64,000 nt of DNA from Planctomycetota bacterium. GTDB taxonomy: Bacteria > Planctomycetota > UBA1135 > UBA2386. The DNA is taken from the NCBI GenBank assembly GCA_016713175.1, contig JADJPQ010000003.1, positions 496,001-560,000 on the forward strand, given 5' to 3'. The stretch's first letter is position 1; each line of letters begins with the position of its first letter. The position numbers and the translations under genes were made by a program. The notes under the pieces are model-generated. The model worked only from the letters and a program-made list of their open reading frames with translations. It was not told the DNA's origin and did not search any database. Of this stretch, positions 16,638-25,615 are shown in pieces.

Positions 16638-17321
16638 TTACTCCATTCGCGCCAATCCAAGCAGCCCCAGCAGTTCGTCGGGGTCACCGCCCCAGACCGC
16701 GTCGCTGTTTCCGAGATCACACCGGTCGTTGCGCCGCCAGACGAACGGCCAGCCCAGCGCCTGCGCCGCCTCCTGGTCCGGCTCGCGGTCACCCACCATC
16801 ACCACCCGTTCGGCTCCGGCGGTCTCGCGCGCGATCCGCAGCATGTCGGTCTTGCTCTGCACGCCCGGACTGTCCAGGCAGAACTGCCAATCGGAGAGCG
16901 CCGCCAGGCCCTGCCCGTGCTTCATTGCGCCCATGTAGGTCGTCCGGCAATTGCTGGCGAGCGCCACCCGCACGCCGATCCGGCGCAGGTGCGGCAACAA
17001 CTGCCGGACGCCGGCAAACAGATAGTCGGTGCCGTCGCTGACCTTCTCGACCTCCATCGGCACGACCATCGCCCGCAGGTCCTGCCAGCGATGCTTGTGG
17101 CCTTCGGGCAGGAACGGTCCCCAGACGCCGGCGTCGCGCATGCCGACCACGGCCTCCGCCGTCTCGTCGTCCGGCAGTTCGATGGCGATGCCCTCGCGTT
17201 CGCCAAACCGCTGCAGCCCTGCCCGGATCACCGGCGCCCACCATCGGAAAGTGTCGTGCAGCGTGCCATCGACGTCGAACACCACCAGCTCGGGCGGGAT
17301 GTGGGTGCGCAGCAGGGTCAT
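16638..17321 (-). CDS. HAD family hydrolase
   Basis: The 227-residue protein shows the HAD motifs in order. Motif I is VVFDVDGTLHDT near residue 15, with the nucleophile Asp. Motif II is RVALASN near residue 125. A lysine lies in SKTDMLRIA near residue 160, and motif IV is VVMVGDREPDQEAA near residue 172. The C1 cap between motifs I and II is about 85 residues. Such enzymes are phosphatases (phosphoglycolate or nucleotide type). The substrate cannot be read from the sequence. It lies in the operon with the ExbD-like, RidA, cyclase and kynureninase genes. Confidence 0.9.
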   Translation of the reverse strand: MTLLRTHIPPELVVFDVDGTLHDTFRWWAPVIRAGLQRFGEREGIAIELPDDETAEAVVGMRDAGVWGPFLPEGHKHRWQDLRAMVVPMEVEKVSDGTDYLFAGVRQLLPHLRRIGVRVALASNCRTTYMGAMKHGQGLAALSDWQFCLDSPGVQSKTDMLRIARETAGAERVVMVGDREPDQEAAQALGWPFVWRRNDRCDLGNSDAVWGGDPDELLGLLGLARME

Positions 17322-17330
17322 CTCTGGCAG

Positions 17331-17669
17331 CTACAGATAGCGGATCTGCCGGATGCCGGCGATGAACAGTTGGTCCGCCAACCGATCGATGACGTGCCGC
17401 ACGTCCAGCGTCGCCGGCGCCTCGACCAGGATGTGCACGATCATCCGCCGCGCTTCCTCCGGCGGCAGCGGCCTGGTCCGCTGGCGCATCTCGAGCAGGA
17501 ACAGGTCGACCGGCAGGCGCCGGTCGCCGACCCGGACCCAATCGTTGTCGAGCACGGTCACGGTGACGTGGTCACCCGACTCGTCGATCGGCCAGCCGGT
17601 GTCCTCGGGCCCGACGCAGGCTGCCAGCAGGGCCGCCAACGGCAATCCGGACATCGCGCGACCACTCAT
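17331..17669 (-). CDS. Small lipoprotein with an ExbD-like body
   Basis: The 112-residue protein has a lipobox (LAALLAAC, lipidated Cys about residue 18). The body (VTVTVLDNDWVRVGDRRLPVD..., then RRMIVHILVEAPATLDVRHVIDRLADQLFIAGIRQIRYL in outline) is like the periplasmic part of ExbD/TolR proteins, without the membrane helix. The ATG at 17669 overlaps the RidA stop (ATGA), and this decides the start. It may be an independently lipid-anchored periplasmic module. The ExbD similarity is by eye and weak. Confidence 0.6.
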   Translation of the reverse strand: MSGRAMSGLPLAALLAACVGPEDTGWPIDESGDHVTVTVLDNDWVRVGDRRLPVDLFLLEMRQRTRPLPPEEARRMIVHILVEAPATLDVRHVIDRLADQLFIAGIRQIRYL

Positions 17670-18070
17670 GTCGCCGCGATCCCCTGGATCTCGATGCGTG
17701 CCTGCAGATCGAACAGCGAAACGACCTGGAACAGCGCCATGCCCGGGTAGTGCTTGCCGCACAGCTGCTTCCAGACCCGGCCGAACTCCTTGCGCGCGGT
17801 GGCGTAGTCGTCGCGGCTGGTCACGTAGAAGTCGAGCTGCACGAGATCGGCATACTGCATGCCGGCGTCGCGCAGCACCGAACCGATGTTGCGCATCGCC
17901 AGTTCGAGCTGCGCCACCAGATCGCCGGGCGACACCACGCGACCGCCGCGGTCATAGCCGCACTGGCCGGCCAGGTACAGTGTCCGCTGCGGGCCGTGTT
18001 CGACGAGCCAACCGTGCGCGAAGCCGATCGGCGGCGCGAGGTCCTCGGGGTTGATCGGGCGTTTGCTCAT
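17666..18070 (-). CDS. RidA/YjgF family enamine/imine deaminase
   Basis: The 134-residue protein matches the RidA family in length and in conserved segments (TLYLAGQCGYDRGG, LRDAGMQYADLVQLDFYVTSRDDY, ALFQVVSLFDLQARIEIQGIA). RidA proteins hydrolyse reactive enamine or imine intermediates formed by PLP enzymes. It overlaps the cyclase gene on one side and the lipoprotein gene on the other, each by four bases. The usual family arginine near the C-terminus is visible in ARIEI. Its neighbours suggest a role in aromatic amino acid breakdown or in detoxifying imines from the kynureninase step. Confidence 0.9.
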   Translation of the reverse strand: MSKRPINPEDLAPPIGFAHGWLVEHGPQRTLYLAGQCGYDRGGRVVSPGDLVAQLELAMRNIGSVLRDAGMQYADLVQLDFYVTSRDDYATARKEFGRVWKQLCGKHYPGMALFQVVSLFDLQARIEIQGIAAT

Positions 18071-18723
18071 GGTCGCTTCTGGCGTTCGGTCGGCGGCAGT
18101 TCGCGCAGGATCGCACGTACCGGGCTGCTATCGCCGCCGACGATGCGCAGCGGCAACGCGATCAACTCGTAGTCGCCGGCCGGCACGGCGGTCAGATCCA
18201 GGTTCTCCAGCAGCGCGACGTTGCCGCGCCGCAACGCCTGATGCGCGGGCAGATCCTTGCTGGCCGCGTGGTCCATGCTCGGCGTGTCGATGCCGACCAG
18301 CAGGATGCCGGCGGCGGCGATCACTTCGGCGGCCTCGGCCCCCAGCGCGGTGAACCGGTCATTCCAGCGCCGATGGTCGTGCACCGGATTGGTGCGCAGC
18401 AAGAGCCGCTCCGCGCCGCGCAGCACTTCCGGCGTCAGCTGGGCGGCCGTCACCAGCGCTGGATCGCCTTGCCCCTGCACCTCGACAACCCGGCAGCGAC
18501 CGAGGTAGCGGCGCAGATCGACAGCGGCCATGTCGGCGCCAGCAAGGTCGTAGTGCAGTGGCGCATCGGCATGCGTGCCAACGTGCGTCGACAGCCGGAT
18601 CGTACTGACGTTGCACGAGCCACCGCGCTCCATCCGCAGCACCCACTCCTGCGCGAACGGCGTGTCGCCGGGGAACGTCGTCGTCGCCGGTTCCAGCGGT
18701 TCGCTGATGTCCCAGATCCTCAT
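18067..18723 (-). CDS. Cyclase-family protein, probable kynurenine formamidase
   Basis: The 218-residue protein contains the metal-binding motif HVGTHADAPLH (HxGTHxDxPxH) near residue 55, which defines the cyclase/arylformamidase superfamily. It follows directly behind kynureninase and overlaps it by four bases. KynB converts N-formylkynurenine to kynurenine, the substrate of that enzyme. The context supports this role, but some family members act on other substrates. The start at 18723 is fixed by the ATGA overlap and gives the expected N-terminus (MRIWDISEPLEP). Confidence 0.9.
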   Translation of the reverse strand: MRIWDISEPLEPATTTFPGDTPFAQEWVLRMERGGSCNVSTIRLSTHVGTHADAPLHYDLAGADMAAVDLRRYLGRCRVVEVQGQGDPALVTAAQLTPEVLRGAERLLLRTNPVHDHRRWNDRFTALGAEAAEVIAAAGILLVGIDTPSMDHAASKDLPAHQALRRGNVALLENLDLTAVPAGDYELIALPLRIVGGDSSPVRAILRELPPTERQKRP

Positions 18724-19922
18724 CCCGGTCGTCGCTCCTGCTGCCGGAACCGCTCGTGCGCGCGCGTGTCGAGGATCGTCCGGATGCGGCGCACCGCCGC
18801 AATCACCTCGTCCTCGGTGTTGTAGAAGTGCGGCGCGATCCGCAGGCCGGCATCGGGCCGGAAGTCGACGACGATCTCCTCGGCCGCCAGCGTCTGGCAA
18901 ACCGCGTAGCCGTCGGGCACATCGAGCGCGACGTGACCGCCACGCTGCGCCGGATCGGCCGGCGAACGACTCGGAAGCCCCTGCCGCCCGGCCTCCTGCA
19001 GCAGCAACTGCGTCAATTGCCGATTGCGCGCGCGGATCGCCCCGACGGTGACTTCGGCAACGATCGCGACGCCCGCCATGCCCGCGGCCAGCGCCGGCAC
19101 GTTGGGCGTGCCGGTGAAGAAGCGGCCACCATCGTCGCGATAGTCCTGCCCCTTGGTCGAGAACAGGAACGGCTGCTTGTGCGCCGCCCAGCCGGTGAAC
19201 GTGGGCATCAGCCGCGACCGTTCGTCGGGATCGACATACAGGAAGCAGTTGCCCGGCCCGCCGCACAGCCACTTCAGCGCCCCGCCGACCGCGGCGTGCA
19301 CGCCCCACTCGCGCAACTTCAGCGGCACGATGCCGACCGAATGGAACGTGTCGAGGATCACGAACGCGCCGACCCGCCGCGCCTTCTCGACGATCGCCGC
19401 CGCGTCGACGATCCACGAGCTGCGGAACAACACGTGATCGATCGCGACCAGCAGCGTGCGGTCGTCGATCGCATCGAGGAACCGCTGCAGATCGAGCCCG
19501 ATGCCGTCGTCACGGCCGGGAACCCGCACCAGTTCGGCGCCGCGACGGACCTGCGCTTCGTAGATGTATTGATCGCTCGGGAAATTGCGTTCCGAATACA
19601 CGATCCGGTTGCGAGGGCCGGCGCTGCGGAAGTCGAAACACGACAGGATCATCTCCAGCGCGACCGCGACGTTCTGATGCATCGACACGGTGCGCTCGGG
19701 CACCCCGAGGATGCCCTCGAGCAGCGCGCCGAACTGCTCCTGCAAGACCCACCAGCCATCGCCCCAGGCTCGCACACCGCGGCTCTCCCACTGATCGAGG
19801 AACTGCGTGACCGAAGCCCGCGCCCCCGCCGGCATCGCACCGAGCGAGTTGTTGATCAGGTAGTTGGCGCGCTGCGTGATCGGGAAGTGCTGGCGCCAGG
19901 CGAGCAGCGGATCGGACGTCAT
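18720..19922 (-). CDS. kynU: Kynureninase-type PLP enzyme (aminotransferase class V fold)
   Basis: The 400-residue protein has a class V aminotransferase fold. It has an N-terminal INNSLGAMPAGA segment, the PLP-contacting aspartate in VILDTFHSVGIVP, and a Schiff-base lysine in GGALKWLCGGPG near residue 225. A GTPNVPALAAG segment lies near residue 275. Kynureninase cleaves kynurenine to anthranilate and alanine. The overlapping cyclase-family gene downstream supports this role. The family also includes cysteine desulfurase-like enzymes, so the exact substrate is inferred. The ATG at 19922 gives the family-like start. The next upstream ATG adds 13 unrelated residues. Confidence 0.85.
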   Translation of the reverse strand: MTSDPLLAWRQHFPITQRANYLINNSLGAMPAGARASVTQFLDQWESRGVRAWGDGWWVLQEQFGALLEGILGVPERTVSMHQNVAVALEMILSCFDFRSAGPRNRIVYSERNFPSDQYIYEAQVRRGAELVRVPGRDDGIGLDLQRFLDAIDDRTLLVAIDHVLFRSSWIVDAAAIVEKARRVGAFVILDTFHSVGIVPLKLREWGVHAAVGGALKWLCGGPGNCFLYVDPDERSRLMPTFTGWAAHKQPFLFSTKGQDYRDDGGRFFTGTPNVPALAAGMAGVAIVAEVTVGAIRARNRQLTQLLLQEAGRQGLPSRSPADPAQRGGHVALDVPDGYAVCQTLAAEEIVVDFRPDAGLRIAPHFYNTEDEVIAAVRRIRTILDTRAHERFRQQERRPG

Positions 19923-19982
19923 CAGTACGTGCGTTCTATCGCCGCCGTCCCGGCTTCGCACGCTCGCGGCCCGGCCTTGTCG

Positions 19983-20357
19983 CTACGAACCGCCGGCCCG
20001 GGCCGGCAACCGCGTGCCGGTGATCGTCACGGTCTTCATCCGCATGAGGCCCAGGGTCAGGTGGGTCAGGAACCAGTCGTGGAACGACCCGGCCTGCACG
20101 ACACGGAAATCGGCGATCCCGCCGCTGCCTTGCGCGACGCCGGCGACGAGCCCGGCGACATCGGGCTGGGCGTGACCGAACAGGCCGTGCACCCACAACA
20201 CGTTCTTGGCGGTCAGGGTGAACGCTTCCCCTGGGCCTTCGCCGGCCGAAGGCGGACGCGCGCTGATCGACGTCGGCACGGCCGCCAGGTCGTAGGTCAG
20301 CGGTTGGCAAGCCGCAGCGAGGAGCAGGAGGGGAACGAACGCGATCGGGCAGCGCAT
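19983..20357 (-). CDS. Small predicted lipoprotein
   Basis: The 124-residue protein has a signal peptide with a good lipobox (VPLLLLAAACQPL, lipidated Cys17). The body is about 100 residues with a segment KNVLWVHGLFGHAQPDVAGLVAG and a C-terminal TLGLMRMKTVTITGTR. I do not recognise the family. The ATG at 20357 is used because an upstream ATG would spoil the signal peptide. It sits 60 bases upstream of kynU on the same strand, so it could belong to the same transcript. Confidence 0.65.
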   Translation of the reverse strand: MRCPIAFVPLLLLAAACQPLTYDLAAVPTSISARPPSAGEGPGEAFTLTAKNVLWVHGLFGHAQPDVAGLVAGVAQGSGGIADFRVVQAGSFHDWFLTHLTLGLMRMKTVTITGTRLPARAGGS

Positions 20358-20457
20358 CCCGGCATGATCGGCGGACGCCTGCCCCGATACCACGTTCGAT
20401 CAGAACTGGAAGTACAGGAACACCGCCATCTCGGCGATGCTCGGACACTCGCGCGCA

Positions 20458-22149
20458 TCAGGCCGCAAAGAACTGTTCGCGGACCGCGGCCAAGGTCTTC
20501 GGATTGGCGCCAAGCTGCGCCGCCCGATCGAGGTGTTGTCGCCCCTCGTCGCGCCGGCCCAGCACGACGCAGGCCTGCGCCAGGTGCAGCTGCGGCGACG
20601 GATCCGTCGGCGCCAGTTGCTCGGCCTTGCTGAGGTGGGCGTAGCCCTCGTCGACGCGGCCGCGACCGACCAGCAAGATGCCGAGCCGGTTGTGCGCTTC
20701 GGCCAGATCCGGGTCGAGCGCGATCGCCTGCCGCAGCGCCCGCTCCGCCCGCCATTCCTGCTGTAGCTTGTGGCGAACGACACCGAGCAACAACCACGCG
20801 TCACCGGCGTCACCGGCCTGCCGGACGATCCGGCGCGCTGCCCGCAGCGCGTCCCGCGGCCGTTGTTCGCGCAACGCCGCCTCCGACGCCTGCATCGCCC
20901 GCAACAGCCCCGGCACCGCCGACAAACGCAGCAGCCGCTGGGCTTCGTTCCCGAGTTCTTGCGGCAATCCGAGGGCGAGCGCGCGCCGCAACGACATCGC
21001 CGCCACGCCGAGATCGTCGAGCAACAAGCACGCCCGACCGTGCTCGAGCCACATCGGCGCCTGCTGCGCATCGCCCTGCAGCGCCCGCTCGATCACGCGG
21101 CGAGCATCCGCCACCCGTTCCATCTCGAACAGGAACGACACCAGGAGCCGTGCCACCGGCACCGGCACTGCACTGGCGCGCAGCAGGTCGCCGCAGACGT
21201 CATCGCGCAGGCGCCGGTCCCCGGTCCGATCGGCCACGGCCGCGAGCTGCGCCAGCGCCGACACCGACAGCGCACCGACGGCACGCACCTGCTCGAGCAG
21301 TTCGCGAGCCAGATCCAGTCGGCCTTCGCGGAACAACAGGCCGGCCGCCCGTTCGACCGCGTCCTGGTCCTGCGGGTCCTGCTGCGCGACCAGCATCCAG
21401 GCCGCAGTGGCCGCCGTGTGGCCACACGCGTGCAACAGGCCCGCGAGCTTGCGCCGCAACGCCGCGGCAACCTCCGGCCGCGGGGCCAGCGCCGCCAGCA
21501 ATTCGCCCAACGGTTCGCGGCGGGTCTGCAGCCGCACCAACTGGGCGCCGAATTCGACCGCGGTCTCCTGCACTTCGCGCGCGTCCGGCGCCAGTTCGAC
21601 GCAACGCCGCAACGCCCGCAGCGGATCGCCTTCGCTCAGCAGATTGGCCTCGATCGCCAACAGTTCGTCGCGCGCGATCAGGAACCAGGACAGCGCCTCG
21701 CCCTGCAACGCTGGCGGCGGCATCGGCCGCCCGGTCCAGCCGAGCGCGCCCATGATCTCGAACTGCATCCGGCGCAGCGCCTCGAGCGGCCGCAGCGGCT
21801 CGAACGGGATCTCGCCGTCGAACAGGCACCGTCCGGTGGTGCCATCGTGCACGCGCAGTCGCGCGACCGCGCCGAGCAACGCGCCATCGACCAGACACTG
21901 CACCTCGCCCTGCTTGTGCAGCGACGCCAGCGTCTCCTGCGGCAGCAGTTCGCGCAGATGCAGGAACGACCGCTTGCCGTCCATGCTGCCCAGGAACGGG
22001 AAGAAGCGCGCGCCGCGGTCGTCGCCGCCATTCAGCGCCACGACCAGGAGCCGCGGCAATTGGCGAGCGAGCACGTCCCACGGTGCCGCGCCGACGACCG
22101 GGGCGAGCCCGTCCGTCCAGCAGAACCCGAACACGACCGCTGCGATCAC
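20458..22149 (-). CDS. TPR repeat protein
   Basis: The 563-residue protein begins with a hydrophobic segment that could be a signal anchor (MIAAVVFGFCWTDG). The N-terminal third is a globular region of unknown fold. From about residue 170 on there are many TPR-like helix pairs. The clearest are at the C-terminus (ERALRQAIALDPDLAEAHNRLGILLVGRGRVDEGYAHLSKAEQLAP in outline). Its start overlaps the end of the upstream secreted protein gene by four bases. It is probably a scaffolding protein at the membrane or in the periplasm. Confidence 0.78.
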   Translation of the reverse strand: MIAAVVFGFCWTDGLAPVVGAAPWDVLARQLPRLLVVALNGGDDRGARFFPFLGSMDGKRSFLHLRELLPQETLASLHKQGEVQCLVDGALLGAVARLRVHDGTTGRCLFDGEIPFEPLRPLEALRRMQFEIMGALGWTGRPMPPPALQGEALSWFLIARDELLAIEANLLSEGDPLRALRRCVELAPDAREVQETAVEFGAQLVRLQTRREPLGELLAALAPRPEVAAALRRKLAGLLHACGHTAATAAWMLVAQQDPQDQDAVERAAGLLFREGRLDLARELLEQVRAVGALSVSALAQLAAVADRTGDRRLRDDVCGDLLRASAVPVPVARLLVSFLFEMERVADARRVIERALQGDAQQAPMWLEHGRACLLLDDLGVAAMSLRRALALGLPQELGNEAQRLLRLSAVPGLLRAMQASEAALREQRPRDALRAARRIVRQAGDAGDAWLLLGVVRHKLQQEWRAERALRQAIALDPDLAEAHNRLGILLVGRGRVDEGYAHLSKAEQLAPTDPSPQLHLAQACVVLGRRDEGRQHLDRAAQLGANPKTLAAVREQFFAA

Positions 22150-24176
22150 TGGTGTCCCGAACGTCGATCCAGAGCGAACTGCAACCAGACGTTCGCGGCG
22201 GCGACCTGCTGGCGGTGCAGTTCCTGGGCCGGCGCGAACCTGCCGAGCAGCAGTTCCACGCGCGAGTTCATCTGCGCCACCACCTGCGGATCGCTCGCCA
22301 CCTCCGCCGCGAGGGCGAAGGCGCCGACCGTCATGACGGCGGTGCCGGCGTCATCGGCCGGCGTCGCCGCAAGGCTGTATCGGCTGGCGTCGGGCGCGGC
22401 GACGAAGGTTTTGGGCCCATGGTCCTGCAACCAGCCCGGACCGGCCATGACAGCGGCGACTCGTAGCATTCCATCGCGGATCGCCGGGTCGCCGGTCTGC
22501 GCCCACACCGCGTGCAGGCCGTGGATCAGCGCTGCCATCTGCCACGGCGCGTCGAACGGCTCCTTGCCGTCGAGAACATCGGCGTGAGCGGGCTGCGCGA
22601 TCGCGACCTGCCGCCCCGGTGACAGCGCCGGCAGCAGCCGTTCGCGAACGTGCTGGCGCAAGTCGGCAAGCAACGGCGCGTCGCCGGTGGCCCGTGCGAT
22701 CAGCGCCAGCGACTGCAGGCACCAGCCTTCGCCGCGACTGGTCAGGAACGGTGTATTGCGCAGCACGGTCCACAAGCCCGATCGCAGACGTGCCAGTTCG
22801 TCGCGCGCGTACGGATCGCCGGTCAGCCACCAGCAGTCGTACGGCAGCAGGACCGAGGCATGCTCGTAGTCCGGCATGGTGAAACCGTGCGGCGCCGCGA
22901 TTGCCCGCGGCCCGAGGCCGCGGCGCCACGGTTCGAGATCCTCGGGGGCATGCGCGACCTGTCCCGGAGTCGGTCGCAGGCTGTGCTGCAACAGCATCCC
23001 TTCGGCGATCTGCCACAACTCCGCGCTCTGCCAACGCAGCACGTTGTGCAGTGCGGTCGGACCGTTGCGCGGCGCTCCAGGTGCACCACCATTGGCCGGA
23101 TCGCCGAAGTCGCCGAACGGACCGAACCGGCCCTGCCGGCGCCATTCCCCGACCTGGCCGCCGGCGAGATCCGCGGCCCCCTCGACGCGGGGGGCCGGAC
23201 CACCATGCGCACCGAACGCCTTGCTGCGCCGTGTCGCGTCGAGATCCGGCAACGCCAACGCTGCTGCGCGCGGGCCGGCCGCGCGTTCGGCATCGGTCGC
23301 GCCATCATCGTGGAACAACTGCAGCCGGAACGTCTTGGCGGTGCCTTCGCCGAGGTAGTGTGTCGCGGCCGGTGGCAGCAGCCACTGGTGGACGCCGCCA
23401 TCAGGGTGCGGCGTCGATGGCGGGATCGCCTGTTCGTCGGCGAAGGCCATGCGGTAGTGGAGGCGCGGGTCCCGCACCCGCAGTGCGAACGCACCGAAGC
23501 GGATCGGCCCCAGGCTCCGATCACCGTTCGCCGGATTGGCGAGCTGCAGCGTCAGTTCACCGTGCCGTTCGCCGTGCCAGGTCAAGAGCCACGCGCGCAG
23601 CGGCAGCAACGGCCGACCGGCGGCGGCGCCGTCGCGCAGCCGGTGCATCGCGACGAACCGCCGGGCACGGAGCACGCCGGTGTCGAACAGCACGCCGCCT
23701 GGGCCGGCCTCGGGATCCGGCTCGAGGTGTGCGACGTGCACGCGATCCCATGGGTCGGTCAGTTCGGTCCACAGCGGCAACGGGTCGGGCATCGCGGGTT
23801 GGTGCGTGGGCATCGATGCGCGTGCGGCAACGCCGTCACGGTCGCGCAGCGGCTCGGCGAGGAAACCGTGGTGCTCACCGCCCGAGAACGGAACCTGCGC
23901 CGTCAGCAGCAGCACGCCGGCCGAGCCGTCTGGCCACCGCCACAACGGCAGCGCCGGCGCCGTCAGCGTGCGTTCGCCATGGGTCAACTGCACGGCGACG
24001 ATCGGCTCGCGCCCGGCCCCGGCGTCCGGCAGCCGCAACTCCCCGCGCGGCAGCGGCAAGGCGGCGCGCAGCGACTGCGTGGCGGCAGTGGTCGATGGCT
24101 CGAGCAGGTTGCAGCGAATCGGCTCCTGCGGCATCGGCAACGCGACCAGGATCACTCCGACGATGGCGACGACCAC
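22146..24176 (-). CDS. Secreted RIFT-barrel/alpha-toroid-type protein (YetA/PcRGLX-like)
   Basis: The 676-residue protein has a hydrophobic start (VVAIVGVILVALPMPQEP). The first 100 residues resemble the RIFT-barrel domain of PcRGLX/YetA-type proteins (SLRAALPLPRGELRLP, PLWRWPDGSAGVLLLTAQVP). A C-terminal half of alpha-helical repeats follows, as in polysaccharide-lyase or glycosidase toroids. Rhamnogalacturonan lyases have this layout, but the catalytic residues are not obvious, so polysaccharide breakdown is only a suggestion. It overlaps the TPR gene by four bases, making a two-gene unit. Confidence 0.6.
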   Translation of the reverse strand: MVVAIVGVILVALPMPQEPIRCNLLEPSTTAATQSLRAALPLPRGELRLPDAGAGREPIVAVQLTHGERTLTAPALPLWRWPDGSAGVLLLTAQVPFSGGEHHGFLAEPLRDRDGVAARASMPTHQPAMPDPLPLWTELTDPWDRVHVAHLEPDPEAGPGGVLFDTGVLRARRFVAMHRLRDGAAAGRPLLPLRAWLLTWHGERHGELTLQLANPANGDRSLGPIRFGAFALRVRDPRLHYRMAFADEQAIPPSTPHPDGGVHQWLLPPAATHYLGEGTAKTFRLQLFHDDGATDAERAAGPRAAALALPDLDATRRSKAFGAHGGPAPRVEGAADLAGGQVGEWRRQGRFGPFGDFGDPANGGAPGAPRNGPTALHNVLRWQSAELWQIAEGMLLQHSLRPTPGQVAHAPEDLEPWRRGLGPRAIAAPHGFTMPDYEHASVLLPYDCWWLTGDPYARDELARLRSGLWTVLRNTPFLTSRGEGWCLQSLALIARATGDAPLLADLRQHVRERLLPALSPGRQVAIAQPAHADVLDGKEPFDAPWQMAALIHGLHAVWAQTGDPAIRDGMLRVAAVMAGPGWLQDHGPKTFVAAPDASRYSLAATPADDAGTAVMTVGAFALAAEVASDPQVVAQMNSRVELLLGRFAPAQELHRQQVAAANVWLQFALDRRSGHQ

Positions 24177-24355
24177 GGTACGGAGGTTATCCGTTCAAGC
24201 CCGACCACGCGACCGGAAGCGCTGGGGCTCGCTGGGCCCAAGGGCGAACCCATGCGCCACAGGATCCTGGTAGGATGGCTGCCATTGCCGCCCCGGCCGC
24301 GCCATGCCCGGCGTCGACCGGAACGGGAATCCACGCAAACGCCGAGGATACCGTC

Positions 24356-24574
24356 ATGCAACCCGACGACCGGATGCTGGCTCAGGACCATGTCGAAGCC
24401 ACGACCCGTGTGTTGCTGCGTCAGCTGATGCGGCGCTTTGGCGAGCTGCCACCCGAACTCGTCCATCGGATCCGGATCGCCACGCAGGCCGAACTCGACC
24501 TCTGGAACGATCGCTCGCAGAGGGCACCGTCGCTCGAGGAAGTCTTCGGCCAGACGTTCCCCGGCGTCGCGTGA
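24356..24574 (+). CDS. Stand-alone DUF4351 domain protein
   Basis: This 72-residue protein is too short for many gene callers but looks real. A GAGGAT Shine-Dalgarno precedes the ATG, and the sequence LLRQLMRRFGELPPELVHRI with LWNDRSQRAPSLEEVFG matches the DUF4351 domain. That domain usually forms the C-terminus of PD-(D/E)XK transposase-family (Rpn-like) proteins. Here it stands alone, 23 bases before a secreted protein gene on the same strand. Whether it is a degraded remnant or a free domain cannot be decided from the window. Confidence 0.75.
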   Translation: MQPDDRMLAQDHVEATTRVLLRQLMRRFGELPPELVHRIRIATQAELDLWNDRSQRAPSLEEVFGQTFPGVA

Positions 24575-24597
24575 GGCAGCCGCCAGGTTGGCCTGTG

Positions 24598-25599
24598 ATG
24601 CGGCCCTCGTGTGTCGCCCTTCTGTTGCTCGCGTTTGCGGCAGCACAAGAACGACCACCCGTCGCCGCGAACCTGGCGAACGCACTGCGCAGCGACGACG
24701 CCGTCACCGTGGCGTGGGCCGCGCATGACGCTCGCGAGTGCGGCGACAAGTCGACGATCCCGGCACTGCGACAGGCGCTACGCAGGTGGGAGAGCAACGA
24801 GAACCAGAACGCAACCCAGGTGCGGCCGTTCGTCCTCGACGCGCTGATCGAACTCGACGCGCGGGTGCCGGCGGAGGAACTGACCTCACAGATCGACGAC
24901 GAGCGCTGCGGCAACGCGGCGCTGATCCTGCTGCTGCGCGAATCGCGCGTCAACGAACGACAACTTCTCGAGCTGTTCGCCGGGCGCACCTGGCACGATG
25001 GCTTTCTCCTACGGCAGGACCCGGAGATTCGCACGCTCGCGATCGGCGCCGTGCTTTGTCAGCAGAGGGCTCCGGGCTTTTCGGCCCTGTTGTGGTCCAG
25101 GCTCGATCATCGGCTCCACGTAACGGTGCCCGACGACGATCCAGGCGTGTGGAGTGTCTCCATCGGCCGCCCGCGGAGGCCCGAGAGTGCCAAAGTCGGG
25201 TTTCCCCCGACGGTCCGCTACGTTCTGACATTCGGCCCCAGTTGGAACAAGCTGGGAGATCTCTGGTACGCACGGCAGCAGGCAGAGGGCCAGGAGTTCG
25301 GGGTTTGCGCCAGCTTCGACGCCCACATCTGGCTGCACGAGCTGACCCAGAAGGCGCCAACCGCGGCAGTCCGCACCCCGACGATCCCGTTCACCACGGC
25401 CGATGCCTGGAAGCGAGACGTGCGATCAGCAAGAGCGCAACTGCAGATCGAGCTCGGGGAGTGCCTGCGCGACCTGGTGCGCGGCGGTGCGATGACCGAA
25501 GCCGAGGCCGCTGCCGCGAAGGCGCAGACCGAGGTCGGCGTCGTGATCCACGACCAGGCAAAGCACCGCGCCGAACCGCTACCGGAAATCGAGCGCTGA
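24598..25599 (+). CDS. Secreted protein with HEAT-like N-terminal region
   Basis: The 333-residue protein has a signal peptide (MRPSCVALLLLAFAAAQE). It is followed by helical segments around residues 20-130 that resemble HEAT repeats (KSTIPALRQALRRWE, VRPFVLDALIELDARVP). The C-terminal 180 residues include QTEVGVVIHDQAKHRAEP near the end and have no recognised fold. The ATG at 24598 lies 23 bases after the DUF4351 gene stop. It is convergent with priA, with 16 bases between the stops. Confidence 0.72.
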   Translation: MRPSCVALLLLAFAAAQERPPVAANLANALRSDDAVTVAWAAHDARECGDKSTIPALRQALRRWESNENQNATQVRPFVLDALIELDARVPAEELTSQIDDERCGNAALILLLRESRVNERQLLELFAGRTWHDGFLLRQDPEIRTLAIGAVLCQQRAPGFSALLWSRLDHRLHVTVPDDDPGVWSVSIGRPRRPESAKVGFPPTVRYVLTFGPSWNKLGDLWYARQQAEGQEFGVCASFDAHIWLHELTQKAPTAAVRTPTIPFTTADAWKRDVRSARAQLQIELGECLRDLVRGGAMTEAEAAAAKAQTEVGVVIHDQAKHRAEPLPEIER

Positions 25600-25615
25600 T
25601 CGACGAGGGCGCCGT

